From Exiguobacterium sp. TNDT2 (GTDB taxonomy: Bacteria; Bacillota; Bacilli; Exiguobacteriales; Exiguobacteriaceae), in contig NZ_QLVE01000030.1 in NCBI RefSeq assembly GCF_003331145.1, forward strand, positions 1-64,000: a stretch of 64,000 nucleotides of DNA, written 5' to 3'. Numbering within the stretch: the first letter of the stretch is position 1; each line of letters begins with the position of its first letter. Position numbers and translations under genes: made by a program. The notes under the pieces were generated by a model, which did no database searches, was not told the origin of the DNA, and was given only the letters and a program-made list of their open reading frames with translations. Shown here piece by piece: positions 24,444 to 32,562 of this stretch.

Positions 24444-24896
24444 ATGGCAAGCCAAGGCGCATTGAACACATTGAACAAAGAGGTGGCCAATTATGGTCTC
24501 TTATTCGTCAAGCTGCATAACTATCACTGGTACATTAGCGGCCCCCATTTCTTCACGTATCATGAGAAATTAGAGGAACTATATAATCTCGTCGCTGAAC
24601 TGTACGATGACGTGGCGGAGCGATTATTGATGAACGACGGTGAACCGTATGCGACGATGAAAGAATATCTTGAACATTCGACCTTGCAAGAGGGGGATCG
24701 TCATGCAGATACAGACCAAATGATCAAGGATGTCATCAGTGACTTTAAACAAATCCGCCAAGAGATGCAAGATGCGATGGAAAACTTTGAAGACGGGGAC
24801 GAAGCGATTGAAGACACATTCGTATCTCACATTGAACGCCTTGAGAAAGAGATATGGATGATGTCGGCAGCGCTCGGCAAAAAGACCAAACTGTAA
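24444..24896 (+). CDS. dps: Dps-family DNA-binding ferritin-like protein
   Basis: A 150-residue four-helix-bundle mini-ferritin. The ferroxidase-site motif is present: KLHNYHWYISGPHFFTYHEKLEELYN with the conserved His, Trp and downstream Glu/Asp (YDDVAERLL, about residues 55-63). Dps dodecamers oxidise and store iron with hydrogen peroxide, protecting DNA. ATG 24444 is chosen because AAAGGAG lies 9 bases upstream; upstream TTG 24423 and ATG 24435 collide with that site. It sits alone between terminators. No PerR box was identified with confidence. Confidence 0.92.
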   Translation: MASQGALNTLNKEVANYGLLFVKLHNYHWYISGPHFFTYHEKLEELYNLVAELYDDVAERLLMNDGEPYATMKEYLEHSTLQEGDRHADTDQMIKDVISDFKQIRQEMQDAMENFEDGDEAIEDTFVSHIERLEKEIWMMSAALGKKTKL

Positions 24897-24900
24897 CGAA

Positions 24901-24935
24901 AAACAAGCGTGCCGCAATCGACACGCTTGTTTTTA
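24901..24935. terminator. Bidirectional terminator between dps and the M29 aminopeptidase
   Basis: AAACAAGCGTG (24901-24911) / CACGCTTGTTT (24922-24932) perfect 11-bp stem with flanking A and T runs. Confidence 0.88.
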
Positions 24936-26048
24936 TTACTTCAAGTTTTCTGGATTGAGTGGCAAGAGCGAGTCGACGACAAAACGTCCGTCTTTGCGAA
25001 TCAAGACGTCATCGAACCAAATCTCGCCGCCCCCGTAATCAGGACGTTGGATATTGACGAGATCCCAGTGGATTGAAGAATCGTTCCCGTTATAGGCGTC
25101 GTCATATGCCTGACCCGGTGTGAAATGGAAGCTGCCGTCGATTTTCTCGTCGAACAAGATATCTTTCATCGGGTGTTGGATGTACGGATTGACGCCGATG
25201 GCGAATTCACCGACATACCGTGCGCCCTCATCCGTGTTGAACACATCATTGATTCGATTTGTGTCGTTTGCCGTCGCCTCAACGATTTTACCGTCTTTGA
25301 ACGTCAGCGACACGTTCTCGAATGTGAAGCCATGATATGGAGACGGTGTGTTATACGTGATGACACCGTTGATTGAGTCTTTGACCGGTGCGGTGAACAC
25401 CTCACCGTCCGGGATGTTCATTTGACCGGAGCATTTGATGGCCGGGATGTCTTTGATCGAGAAAGTAAGGTCTGTTCCCGGTCCTTTGATTGTGACACGG
25501 TCGGTCTCGTTCATGAGTGTGACGAGCGCGTCCATGGCCTGGTCCATCTTCCCATAGTCGAGCGTGCAGACGTTGAAATAGAAGTCCTCGAACGCCTCGG
25601 TCGAGGTGCCGGCAAGTTGGGCCATTGATGGTGACGGATAACGGAGCACGACCCATTTCGTTCCTTTTACCCGATCCTCGGTATGCATTTTACCGATGGT
25701 GGCACCGACGAGTTTTTGTTGCTCTGCTGGCACATCTGACAGTTCATTAATATTGTCACCCGCCCGTAAGCCGATATAAGCGTCCATCGCCTGCATTTGT
25801 TTGCGTTCGATATCTGCCATGAGCTCGAGCTGGTCTTGACTCGCTCTCGCGTAAAGTTTGCGCAGGATGCGGCTCTCTTTTAATAAGACGAACGGGTGTC
25901 CCCCGGCTTCGTACGCCTTTTCAACCAGTGCTTCAACAAGCGATGCTTCAACGCCGAAATTCTCGATTAATACACGCTCTCCAGGCTTTAATTCAACTGA
26001 ATAGTTAATCAGCCCATCAGCGAGTTGAGTGATTCTAGGATCTCTCAT
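24936..26048 (-). CDS. ampS: M29 family aminopeptidase (AmpS/PepS type)
   Basis: A 370-residue thermophilic-type M29 metallo-aminopeptidase. The protein starts MRDPRITQLADGLINYSVELKPGERVLI, as in AmpS/PepS. The C-terminal metal cluster includes the glutamate in NIPDGEVFTAP (about residues 217-227), the GEFAIGVNP (about 280-288) and the histidines of SFHFTPGQAYDD and SSIHWDLV (about 309-335). It removes N-terminal residues from peptides in the cytosol. The nearby M42 and M20 enzymes make this region rich in peptidases. Confidence 0.9.
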   Translation of the reverse strand: MRDPRITQLADGLINYSVELKPGERVLIENFGVEASLVEALVEKAYEAGGHPFVLLKESRILRKLYARASQDQLELMADIERKQMQAMDAYIGLRAGDNINELSDVPAEQQKLVGATIGKMHTEDRVKGTKWVVLRYPSPSMAQLAGTSTEAFEDFYFNVCTLDYGKMDQAMDALVTLMNETDRVTIKGPGTDLTFSIKDIPAIKCSGQMNIPDGEVFTAPVKDSINGVITYNTPSPYHGFTFENVSLTFKDGKIVEATANDTNRINDVFNTDEGARYVGEFAIGVNPYIQHPMKDILFDEKIDGSFHFTPGQAYDDAYNGNDSSIHWDLVNIQRPDYGGGEIWFDDVLIRKDGRFVVDSLLPLNPENLK

Positions 26049-26220
26049 TCGTCCACCCCTTAAACTTTTTTTAATTTATTTCTATTTTAGTGTAATCGAA
26101 AACATAAAAACGGGTAAAGGAATAATCAGACCGGATGGCGAAAACGATTGAGACAAATCTTTTCAGTCATAATGGTGCTATAATGAAAACACCACATTTT
26201 CGAACAGGAGGAATGAATGC

Positions 26221-26745
26221 ATGGAGATTACATTAGGAGGCATTGCGGGTCTTATCGCAGCACTCGCGTTTGTCGTACTCGTATTTTTCTTGGCACGTGT
26301 CTTATCAAACGTCAATCGGACACTTGAGAGCGTCGCCAAGACGACTGAAAACTTAGAACGTCAGTTAGACGGAATCACAATGGAAGTGACGGCGCTCTTA
26401 CATAAGACGAACCGTCTCGTGGATAACGTCGAGGAGAAAACAGAATTGCTCGCCCCTGTGGCTCACGCGCTTGATGAGTTAGGCACCTCACTCAACGAAG
26501 TAACAGAATCGGTACGGACGGTCTCATCTTCTGTTCACGTGGCAGCAGATGAGAATAAGGAACAAATTGCGCAGGCGGTAAGATGGGGCTCTGTCGCTGT
26601 AGAATTATTTAAGAAAAATAAGTCAGACACATCTTCAAATGAGCGACCGTCTCGTCGCCGTGGTCGTCGAGATCGTAAACAAGAACAAGAGCCGACAACG
26701 GTCTCCCCTGGTTTAATTGCAACGGATGACACGATTAAGTCTTAA
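26221..26745 (+). CDS. ytxG: YtxG-like DUF948 membrane protein
   Basis: A 174-residue protein with an N-terminal transmembrane helix (about residues 5-27), a long helical region (about 30-120) with heptad-like hydrophobics typical of DUF948, and a basic, disordered C-terminus (RRRGRRDRKQEQ). Bacillus YtxG is a general stress (SigB) protein of unknown role. GGAGG precedes the ATG. It is followed 23 bases later by ytxH. An extended -10 (TGCTATAAT, 26172-26180) lies upstream. Confidence 0.85.
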   Translation: MEITLGGIAGLIAALAFVVLVFFLARVLSNVNRTLESVAKTTENLERQLDGITMEVTALLHKTNRLVDNVEEKTELLAPVAHALDELGTSLNEVTESVRTVSSSVHVAADENKEQIAQAVRWGSVAVELFKKNKSDTSSNERPSRRRGRRDRKQEQEPTTVSPGLIATDDTIKS

Positions 26746-26768
26746 CCCATTACAAGGAGGAAACAACC

Positions 26769-27545
26769 ATGACTTACGACAAGAACAAAACATATAACAA
26801 CGAACAACAACCGAGCGGTGGATTTTTAGCGGGCGTGGTCCTCGGAGGTGTGATCGGTGCTGCTGTTGCACTCCTCACTTCACCAAAAAGTGGACGCGAG
26901 GTGCGTACGTTTTTAGATGAGAAGACGTCGACATCGCGCGAACGATTGACGGTTAAGTCGAAAGAAGTGCGTGAAAAAGCAGAACCGCTCGTCGGAGAAT
27001 GGATTAAAGTGGCAAGTGATAAAGCAGCGCCGGTCTTAAACCTCGTGAAAGACAAGGCTCGAGAAGCAGCTGAATTGAAACAACAAGTCGATGAAGACGA
27101 GCTATCAATTGAAGAAGCGATGGAAAAAGCTGACCAACTCGTCGCCGAGGCAGAAGCTGAAGTGAAAGAGCAACTCGACCGCGCTTCTGAAGATCAATCA
27201 TCTGAGTCAAGCGAGTCATCCAAGGAAAACGATTCGTCTAAGAAAAACGATTCGTCTAAGAAAAATGATTCGTCTAAGAAAAATGATTCGTCTAAAGAAA
27301 AGGAAACTGCCTCTTCCAAGTCTGATGACTCGAAGAAACAGACGGGGCAAACTGACAATCAATCGAATACGAATAAATCAGATTCGACGAAGTCAGCTTC
27401 AAATAAACAAGATGCAAAGAGCAGTCGTGATCAATCAAAAGATTATGAATCGGATTTCGAGGCCCCGGTTAAAGATTTGCTCGACGATGAGTCGAAACAA
27501 GAATTGAACAACTTGAAAAACGAGCTTAAAAACGGCAACAAGTAA
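26769..27545 (+). CDS. ytxH: YtxH-domain protein with serine/lysine repeat tail
   Basis: A 258-residue protein. Residues 17-45 form the glycine-rich membrane segment FLAGVVLGGVIGAAVALLTSPKSGRE that defines the YtxH domain (LLxxPxSGxE). A helical region follows (about 50-140), then a low-complexity S/D/N/K tail (about 143-235) with four NDSSKK-type repeats encoded by an 18-bp tandem repeat. It ends in a charged helix. Bacillus YtxH is a small general stress protein; this version is longer because of the tail. It is cotranscribed with ytxG; ytxJ, which follows in Bacillus, is missing. Confidence 0.85.
   Translation: MTYDKNKTYNNEQQPSGGFLAGVVLGGVIGAAVALLTSPKSGREVRTFLDEKTSTSRERLTVKSKEVREKAEPLVGEWIKVASDKAAPVLNLVKDKAREAAELKQQVDEDELSIEEAMEKADQLVAEAEAEVKEQLDRASEDQSSESSESSKENDSSKKNDSSKKNDSSKKNDSSKEKETASSKSDDSKKQTGQTDNQSNTNKSDSTKSASNKQDAKSSRDQSKDYESDFEAPVKDLLDDESKQELNNLKNELKNGNK
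27228..27299 (+). repeat. 18-bp tandem repeat, four copies
   Basis: Four head-to-tail copies of AACGATTCGTCTAAGAAA and variants (27228-27245, 27246-27263, 27264-27281, 27282-27299). Copies 3 and 4 share a C-to-T change at base 3, suggesting recent duplication. The unit is in frame and encodes NDSSKK. Confidence 0.92.
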
Positions 27546-27550
27546 TGCGT

Positions 27551-27581
27551 AAAGCGTCCGGGCCATCCGGGCGCTTTTTTT
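27551..27581 (+). terminator. Rho-independent terminator of ytxGH
   Basis: AAGCGTCCGG / CCGGGCGCTT stem (one T-G pair), GCCAT loop, T7 tail. Confidence 0.88.
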
Positions 27582-27611
27582 GTTGATTTTGTGTCGTCAG
27601 CCCATTTCCCT

Positions 27612-27640
27612 ATGACAAAGCGATTAAAGTTCGTTATAAT
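27612..27640 (+). promoter_or_regulatory. SigA-type promoter of aroA
   Basis: -35 ATGACA (27612-27617), 17-base spacer, -10 TATAAT (27635-27640), 41 bases before the start codon. Confidence 0.7.
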
Positions 27641-27681
27641 TAGGAATCTGGAAAGAACGGCTTAGAAATGAGAGGGTAATT

Positions 27682-28773
27682 ATGAGTCCACAAGATCAGT
27701 TGAATCGATTACGTCGCGAGATGGATGAGTTGAATCGTGAGATGCTCGACTTGCTCAGCCGCCGAGGCACGCTCGCTGTTGAGATTGGAAAAGTAAAACG
27801 TCTGCAAGGTGTGGAGCGATACGATCTGGTACGTGAACGTGAGATGCTCGACTTCGTCGCTGCAGAAAATCCGGGTCCGTTTGAGACGGCTCGTCTGCAA
27901 CATCTGTTCAAAGAGATGTTTAAAGCTTCCGCCGAGCTGCAAGGCGATGACCGTGACAAGACGTTGCTCGTCTCGCGGAAACGTCAAGCCGAAGATACGT
28001 TTGTCATGCTCGACGACGTTATAATCGGTAATGGACGTCCACAATTGATTGCTGGTCCATGTGCAGTCGAATCATTGGAGCAAGTGAACGCTGTCGCCGA
28101 AAAATTGGCGCAATCCGGTGTAAAAATCTTACGCGGCGGGGCGTATAAGCCACGCACGTCACCATATGACTTCCAAGGTCTCGGCTTCGAGGGATTAAAA
28201 CTGTTGAAGCAAGCGGCAGATCGTCATGATTTACGGGTCATCTCTGAAATTATGACGCCTGGGGCAGTCGAATCGGCACTACCCTATGTGGATATCATTC
28301 AAGTCGGCGCACGCAATATGCAAAACTTCGACTTATTAAAAGAAGTCGGGAAGACGGATAAGCCGGTGCTCTTAAAGCGTGGCTTGTCGGCAACGATTGA
28401 AGAATTCATCTATGCGGCTGAGTACATCATGGCGAGCGGCAACAGCCAAGTCATCTTGTGCGAACGCGGAATTCGGACGTATGAGCGGGCGACACGCAAT
28501 ACGCTCGATATCACGGCGGTCCCGATTTTGAAACAAGAGACGCATTTGCCGGTCATGGTGGACGTCACACACTCGACAGGACGACGCGACTTGTTACTCC
28601 CGGCGGCCAAAGCGGCACTTGCGGTCGGAGCGGATGGGGTCATGGTGGAAGTACACCCGAACCCGGCAATCGCCTTATCGGATGCCCAACAACAACTCGA
28701 TTTCGACCAATTCGATCAATTCGTGGACGGGCTAACGGCCCAGTTCCCTCAACTTGATTTGGTGAAAAAGTAA
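27682..28773 (+). CDS. aroA: Bifunctional chorismate mutase / DAHP synthase (Bacillus AroA type)
   Basis: A 363-residue fusion enzyme for the first step of aromatic amino acid synthesis. Residues 1-90 are an AroQ-type chorismate mutase ([20 protein letters not shown]), which serves as the allosteric sensor for prephenate/chorismate. Residues about 100-355 are the type I-beta DAHP synthase barrel, with AGPCAVES (about 117-124), [16 protein letters not shown] (about 149-164) and [11 protein letters not shown] (about 293-303). It condenses PEP and erythrose-4-phosphate. In Bacillus this gene is called aroA, not to be confused with EPSP synthase. GAGAGGG precedes the ATG. It is adjacent to ccpA as in Bacillus. 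Confidence 0.94.
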   Translation: MSPQDQLNRLRREMDELNREMLDLLSRRGTLAVEIGKVKRLQGVERYDLVREREMLDFVAAENPGPFETARLQHLFKEMFKASAELQGDDRDKTLLVSRKRQAEDTFVMLDDVIIGNGRPQLIAGPCAVESLEQVNAVAEKLAQSGVKILRGGAYKPRTSPYDFQGLGFEGLKLLKQAADRHDLRVISEIMTPGAVESALPYVDIIQVGARNMQNFDLLKEVGKTDKPVLLKRGLSATIEEFIYAAEYIMASGNSQVILCERGIRTYERATRNTLDITAVPILKQETHLPVMVDVTHSTGRRDLLLPAAKAALAVGADGVMVEVHPNPAIALSDAQQQLDFDQFDQFVDGLTAQFPQLDLVKK

Positions 28774-28804
28774 GCTTTCCAATTGGAAACGTTTTATATA
28801 GCGT

Positions 28805-28847
28805 GAAGACAGGGTAAAATGATGACAGATACCTGTCTTCCTTTTTT
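28805..28847 (+). terminator. Rho-independent terminator of aroA
   Basis: GAAGACAGG / CCTGTCTTC stem around an 18-base loop containing the ccpA leader start, followed by T6. Confidence 0.7.
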
Positions 28848-28899
28848 GACACGTTTTTTGAAAATCGTTTGAAAATCATTGCTTGTAGGAGGAGTTTTA

Positions 28900-29913
28900 A
28901 TGAATAGTAACAATGTAACGATCTATGATGTCGCACGAGAAGCCGGGGTGTCGATGGCAACCGTATCACGCGTCGTCAACGGGAACCCGAACGTCAAGCC
29001 GACGACCCGAAAGAAAGTCCAGGACGCGATTGATCGCCTTGGCTATCGTCCGAACGCGGTCGCCCGCGGACTTGCGAGCAAGAAGACGACGACGGTCGGC
29101 GTCATCGTTCCTGATATCTCGAACATCTTCTTTGCAGACCTCGCGCGAGGGATTGAAGACGTCGCGACGATGTACAAGTACAACATCATCCTTGGGAACT
29201 CAGACTCGAACCGTGACAAAGAGATTCATTTACTGAACACGTTGCTCGGCAAACAAGTCGACGGCATCATTTTCATGGGTGGACGTCTGCATGAAGATCT
29301 CGTCAACGAGTTTAAAAAGTCACCGGTCCCGATTGTCCTGGCGGCGACGCTCAACCAAGGGTATGACCTTCCGGCGGTCAACATCGATTATGAGCAGGCA
29401 GCATACGATGCGACCGAAATGTTGATCGGACATGGTCACAAACAAGTCGGTTTCATCACAGGACCACTCGAGCAACAAATCAATGGCGAGAAGAAATTCT
29501 CTGGTTACCGCCGTGCCCTTGAAGACGCCGGCCTCCCATTCCGTGAGAACGATGTCATTCTCGGGAACTACACGTACGCATCAGGCCTCGAAGCGATGCA
29601 GAAGATGCTCGAACGCGATGATTGCCCGAAAGCGATTTTCGCCGGTACGGACGAAATGGCACTCGGTGTCATCCATGCGATTCAAGACGCCGGGTATTCG
29701 GTCCCGAACGATTTTGAAGTCGTCGGTCACGATAACACACGCCTCGCAACGATGATTCGTCCGAAGTTGACGACGGTCGTTCAGCCGATGTATGACATCG
29801 GGGCCGTCGCCATGCGTCTTTTGACGAAAATTTTGAACGCCGAAGAAATCGAAGAGAAGAATGTCGTCTTGCCGCACCGCATCGAACGTCGTGACTCTTT
29901 GCGTAACGATTGA
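28900..29913 (+). CDS. ccpA: Catabolite control protein A
   Basis: A 337-residue LacI/GalR regulator. The DNA-binding head is [22 protein letters not shown] (about residues 6-27) with the hinge helix [12 protein letters not shown] (about 48-59), the CcpA-type minor-groove element. The periplasmic-binding-like core follows and binds HPr(Ser-P). CcpA represses or activates carbon genes at cre sites. ATG 28900 is chosen for GTAGGAGGAG upstream. Possible targets within this window are acuABC and acsA, which share a near-consensus cre site. Confidence 0.95.
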   Translation: MNSNNVTIYDVAREAGVSMATVSRVVNGNPNVKPTTRKKVQDAIDRLGYRPNAVARGLASKKTTTVGVIVPDISNIFFADLARGIEDVATMYKYNIILGNSDSNRDKEIHLLNTLLGKQVDGIIFMGGRLHEDLVNEFKKSPVPIVLAATLNQGYDLPAVNIDYEQAAYDATEMLIGHGHKQVGFITGPLEQQINGEKKFSGYRRALEDAGLPFRENDVILGNYTYASGLEAMQKMLERDDCPKAIFAGTDEMALGVIHAIQDAGYSVPNDFEVVGHDNTRLATMIRPKLTTVVQPMYDIGAVAMRLLTKILNAEEIEEKNVVLPHRIERRDSLRND

Positions 29914-29916
29914 ACG

Positions 29917-29963
29917 AAAAACCTCGCCCGCTGGAACGTTTCCGGCGGACGAGGTTTTTTTAG
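29917..29963. terminator. Bidirectional terminator between ccpA and acuC
   Basis: AAACCTCG-CCGC-GGAA pairs with TTCC-GCGG-CGAGGTTT (small bulges), with A- and T-runs on either side. Confidence 0.85.
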
Positions 29964-29966
29964 ATT

Positions 29967-31136
29967 TTACACATAAAGCGATTTGCGGTCGTTCGAGATG
30001 AACGGCCAAAAGGCGCGTTTCGACACTTCCCAGTTCTTTTCCTCGATTTGTTGCCGGCGTGGAATGTGCTGAAATGTGTACGTCTGGTCATCCCATCGTC
30101 TTGGCAAGTGCTGGTCCGCCTTTTCCTGCCACTTGTCAATCCATTCGCTTGGAATGTCACCACTGTATGGCGCCTCGCGTGTCAGACCGGCCCACACTTG
30201 TGACCAGGCACGCGGTACCGTCCGATACCAGTCATATCCGCCGCCGCCGAGAGCGACGAGGCGACCTTCCGTAAATTCATCTGCGAGCCGTGAGGCGATC
30301 TGTGGAATCTGTTCGAACGTCCGAATTGTCGAAGCGAGGTGTGTCAACGGGTCGAACGCATGGGCGTCGGCCCCGTTCTGAGTCAGAATGATATCGGGTT
30401 TGAACCACTCGCATGCTTCTCGAAATACCGTCTCGTAACAATGCAGGAAAGAATCATCCTGGGTGAACGCATCGACCGGAACGTTCCAGCTATAGCCGTA
30501 ACCGTTTCCGTTGCCACGCTCCGTCACTGCTCCTGTCCCAGGGAACAAGTAACGACCGGTCTCGTGGATGGACAAGGTCATCACATCCGCATCGTCATAA
30601 AACAGCCACTGGACACCATCACCGTGATGGGCGTCAGTATCGACATACAACACACGTGACCCGTACGTTTGACGGACGTGGGCGATGGCGACCGCCGCAT
30701 CGTTATACACACAAAAGCCGGATGCTTTTCGTCTCATTCCGTGATGCAGGCCGCCTCCGACGTGAAAGGCACGCTCGACTTTCCCGCTCGCGACTAAGTC
30801 AAGGGCATGCATCGTCCCGCCGACGAGTCGGGCCGCCCCTTCATGAATCGTTGGAAAAATTGGTGTGTCTTCCGTCCCGAGGCCGAACTTGTTCGCTTTC
30901 AACGTCGATAGCTCACCTGCCGCCGCCGCTTGGACAGCCGCGATGTAATCGAGGTCGTGCACGAGCGCGAGCGACTCGACCGAGGCGAGGGGAGGGGCGA
31001 TACACTCGGAAGGTTGGAGCTTACCTGAGGCGATCAGGAGGGACGTTGTCAGTTCCAAGCGAATCGGATTGAACGGGTGATCTTCATGGAAGCGATACGA
31101 GTTCTCGTTCTCCCCGAATATGTAGGCCGGTCTCAT
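29967..31136 (-). CDS. acuC: AcuC, class I histone-deacetylase-like protein deacetylase
   Basis: A 389-residue zinc-dependent deacetylase. Visible HDAC motifs are GGGLHHGMRRKASGFCVYND (about residues 126-145, with active-site HH), YVDTDAHHGDGVQ (about 166-178; Asp and His are zinc ligands), SIHE (about 189-192) and the glycine-rich LGGGGYD (about 296-302). In Bacillus AcuC removes the acetyl group placed on acetyl-CoA synthetase by AcuA, reactivating it. The gene overlaps acuB by 4 bases (ATGA type) and is the last gene of the acuABC operon. Confidence 0.94.
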   Translation of the reverse strand: MRPAYIFGENENSYRFHEDHPFNPIRLELTTSLLIASGKLQPSECIAPPLASVESLALVHDLDYIAAVQAAAAGELSTLKANKFGLGTEDTPIFPTIHEGAARLVGGTMHALDLVASGKVERAFHVGGGLHHGMRRKASGFCVYNDAAVAIAHVRQTYGSRVLYVDTDAHHGDGVQWLFYDDADVMTLSIHETGRYLFPGTGAVTERGNGNGYGYSWNVPVDAFTQDDSFLHCYETVFREACEWFKPDIILTQNGADAHAFDPLTHLASTIRTFEQIPQIASRLADEFTEGRLVALGGGGYDWYRTVPRAWSQVWAGLTREAPYSGDIPSEWIDKWQEKADQHLPRRWDDQTYTFQHIPRRQQIEEKNWEVSKRAFWPFISNDRKSLYV

Positions 31137-31765
31137 TGGGACATCTCCGGACCGAGCACGTCGAAGCCTTCCCGTTTCAACCGTTCGATGATGCGGAGCG
31201 GATTCATCGTCTGGACGCGGAACGAGATGATCCGTTTATATGGGTCAGTCGTCGGGTGGACGAATACGTTGATGATATTCACGTTCGTCTTGGCGAGGAG
31301 CCGCGTCACTTTCTCAAGCGTGCCGGTCGTGTTTTCAACTAAGATTTCAATTTGCGAACTCGGTTCGAGTGCACCGGTCAATTGGACGAAGTAACGCAAC
31401 AAATCCGTCTCGGTCAACACACCGACGAGCTTTCCTTGCTCGATGATGGGGAGACACGTCAAACGATATTCATAAAATAGAGCAGCCGCGTCCTCGAAAA
31501 AATCGTACGGATGCGCCGTTGTCACGTCTTGACGCATGATGCTCGAGACAGGGTTTTTAAAGTCGGCGCTCTCGCTTTCAGGGTGGAACACGCTCGTCGC
31601 ACCACTCATCTCGAACTGGCCGACGATGCCGACGACTTGACGGGCCGGATTTGTGACAATGAGATGGCGCACTTTATGGTCGCGCATGAGCTTGGCCGCA
31701 TGGGCGATCGTATTGGTCGGCTGAATCGTCACGACATGACGATTCATCATTTGTTCAATCAGCAT
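31133..31765 (-). CDS. acuB: AcuB, CBS-pair and ACT domain protein
   Basis: A 210-residue protein with two CBS motifs in the N-terminal 130 residues (MNRHVVTIQPTNTIAHAAKLM and the second around 75-130) and a C-terminal ACT-like domain (about 137-205, QIEILVENTTGTLEKVTRLLAKTNVNII). CBS pairs bind adenine nucleotides, so AcuB may report energy or CoA status to the AcuA/AcuC pair, though its function is not settled. It lies between acuA (12-base gap) and acuC (4-base overlap). Confidence 0.9.
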   Translation of the reverse strand: MLIEQMMNRHVVTIQPTNTIAHAAKLMRDHKVRHLIVTNPARQVVGIVGQFEMSGATSVFHPESESADFKNPVSSIMRQDVTTAHPYDFFEDAAALFYEYRLTCLPIIEQGKLVGVLTETDLLRYFVQLTGALEPSSQIEILVENTTGTLEKVTRLLAKTNVNIINVFVHPTTDPYKRIISFRVQTMNPLRIIERLKREGFDVLGPEMSQ

Positions 31766-31777
31766 CGGACATCCTCC

Positions 31778-32407
31778 TCAGTCATACATGAACCGGCGTC
31801 GCAACCGGAGTGAATCGAAGTGGTCGATCGTTTCTTGCCGGACGTTCTTGCCAATCCGTGCCATGAGACAGTTGGCCGGGTGCGAGGCGATCTCCGGGTC
31901 GTCGGTCGGGAAGAAGACGAGACCGCCGTGGTTCATCATCTTCTCCATGACTTTCCGATAATCCCAAATGGAGAGTCCGCTTCCTTTAAGGTCCCAGTGC
32001 CAATAATATTCCGTCGTCAAAATCAAGAAGTCATCCATATGCGGATCCATCATCGACACTTCGAGCAGCTGTTTTCCGATCCGTTGGCCGCGGAAGCGTG
32101 GACTCACTTCGATGGCGCCGAGCTCAAGAATATACGGGTCGTTTCCTTCGCTCCACCGTTCATACGGATCTGGATATAAATACGTGACATAACCGATGAC
32201 GAGGTCATCGACGCGCGCCACAATAATTCGACCTTCTTTCAAGTCTGAGATTTCAACGAGGGCGTGATGTTGGTCCTCAGGTTCACGAAATGCGGTCAAT
32301 CCCTCGTCGAGACGATACGTTGCCAGTACATCGCTTTCGATTGGCCCATCGATGATTACGGCTCCGAGTGAGGTTTCCCACACCTTTGAATGATATTGTT
32401 TTTCCAT
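31778..32407 (-). CDS. acuA: AcuA, protein N-acetyltransferase of acetyl-CoA synthetase
   Basis: A 209-residue GNAT enzyme. The acetyl-CoA loop is RFRGQRIGKQLLE (about residues 102-114, R/QxxGxG/A pattern in Bacillus AcuA form). AcuA acetylates a lysine near the AcsA C-terminus, switching the synthetase off. It is the first gene of the acuABC operon, divergent from its substrate gene acsA across a 155-base region carrying a cre site. Confidence 0.93.
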   Translation of the reverse strand: MEKQYHSKVWETSLGAVIIDGPIESDVLATYRLDEGLTAFREPEDQHHALVEISDLKEGRIIVARVDDLVIGYVTYLYPDPYERWSEGNDPYILELGAIEVSPRFRGQRIGKQLLEVSMMDPHMDDFLILTTEYYWHWDLKGSGLSIWDYRKVMEKMMNHGGLVFFPTDDPEIASHPANCLMARIGKNVRQETIDHFDSLRLRRRFMYD

Positions 32408-32431
32408 GGAGTCACCACCTTTTCCATCTTC

Positions 32432-32460
32432 TATTATAGCGCTTTCATTCTGTTTCGTTC
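32432..32460 (-). promoter_or_regulatory. acuABC promoter region
   Basis: On the minus strand a TATAAT -10 (32433-32438) is preceded at 17 bases by a weak -35 (TGAACG, 32456-32461). The cre site covers the -10, a location suited to repression. Confidence 0.55.
32434..32447 (-). promoter_or_regulatory. cre site (CcpA operator) in the acuA-acsA divergent region
   Basis: The minus strand reads TGAAAGCGCTATAA, matching 13 of 14 positions of the consensus TGWAANCGNTNWCA. It overlaps the acuA -10 and lies upstream of the acsA promoter. CcpA control of acuABC and acsA is established in Bacillus subtilis, and ccpA itself is about 2.5 kb away. Confidence 0.8.
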
Positions 32461-32488
32461 ACGCTCTTTTGGAGATTTTGGAAATTCA

Positions 32489-32517
32489 TTGATTTGTCAC
32501 AATATTAACACTATACT
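32489..32517 (+). promoter_or_regulatory. SigA-type promoter of acsA
   Basis: -35 TTGATT (32489-32494), 17-base spacer, -10 TATACT (32512-32517), 46 bases before the start codon. Confidence 0.65.
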
Positions 32518-32562
32518 GAGAGTGGTTATACCATTCATTACAGGGGAGGCGAATCTTTAGCG

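Noticed and set aside
27228-27299. CRISPR-like array
   Set aside because: The 18-bp units are head-to-tail without spacers and encode protein in frame.
28783-28796. Possible cre site before ccpA (TGGAAACGTTTTAT)
   Set aside because: It has the central AACGTT-like core but three mismatches to TGWAANCGNTNWCA, so I do not report it as a feature.
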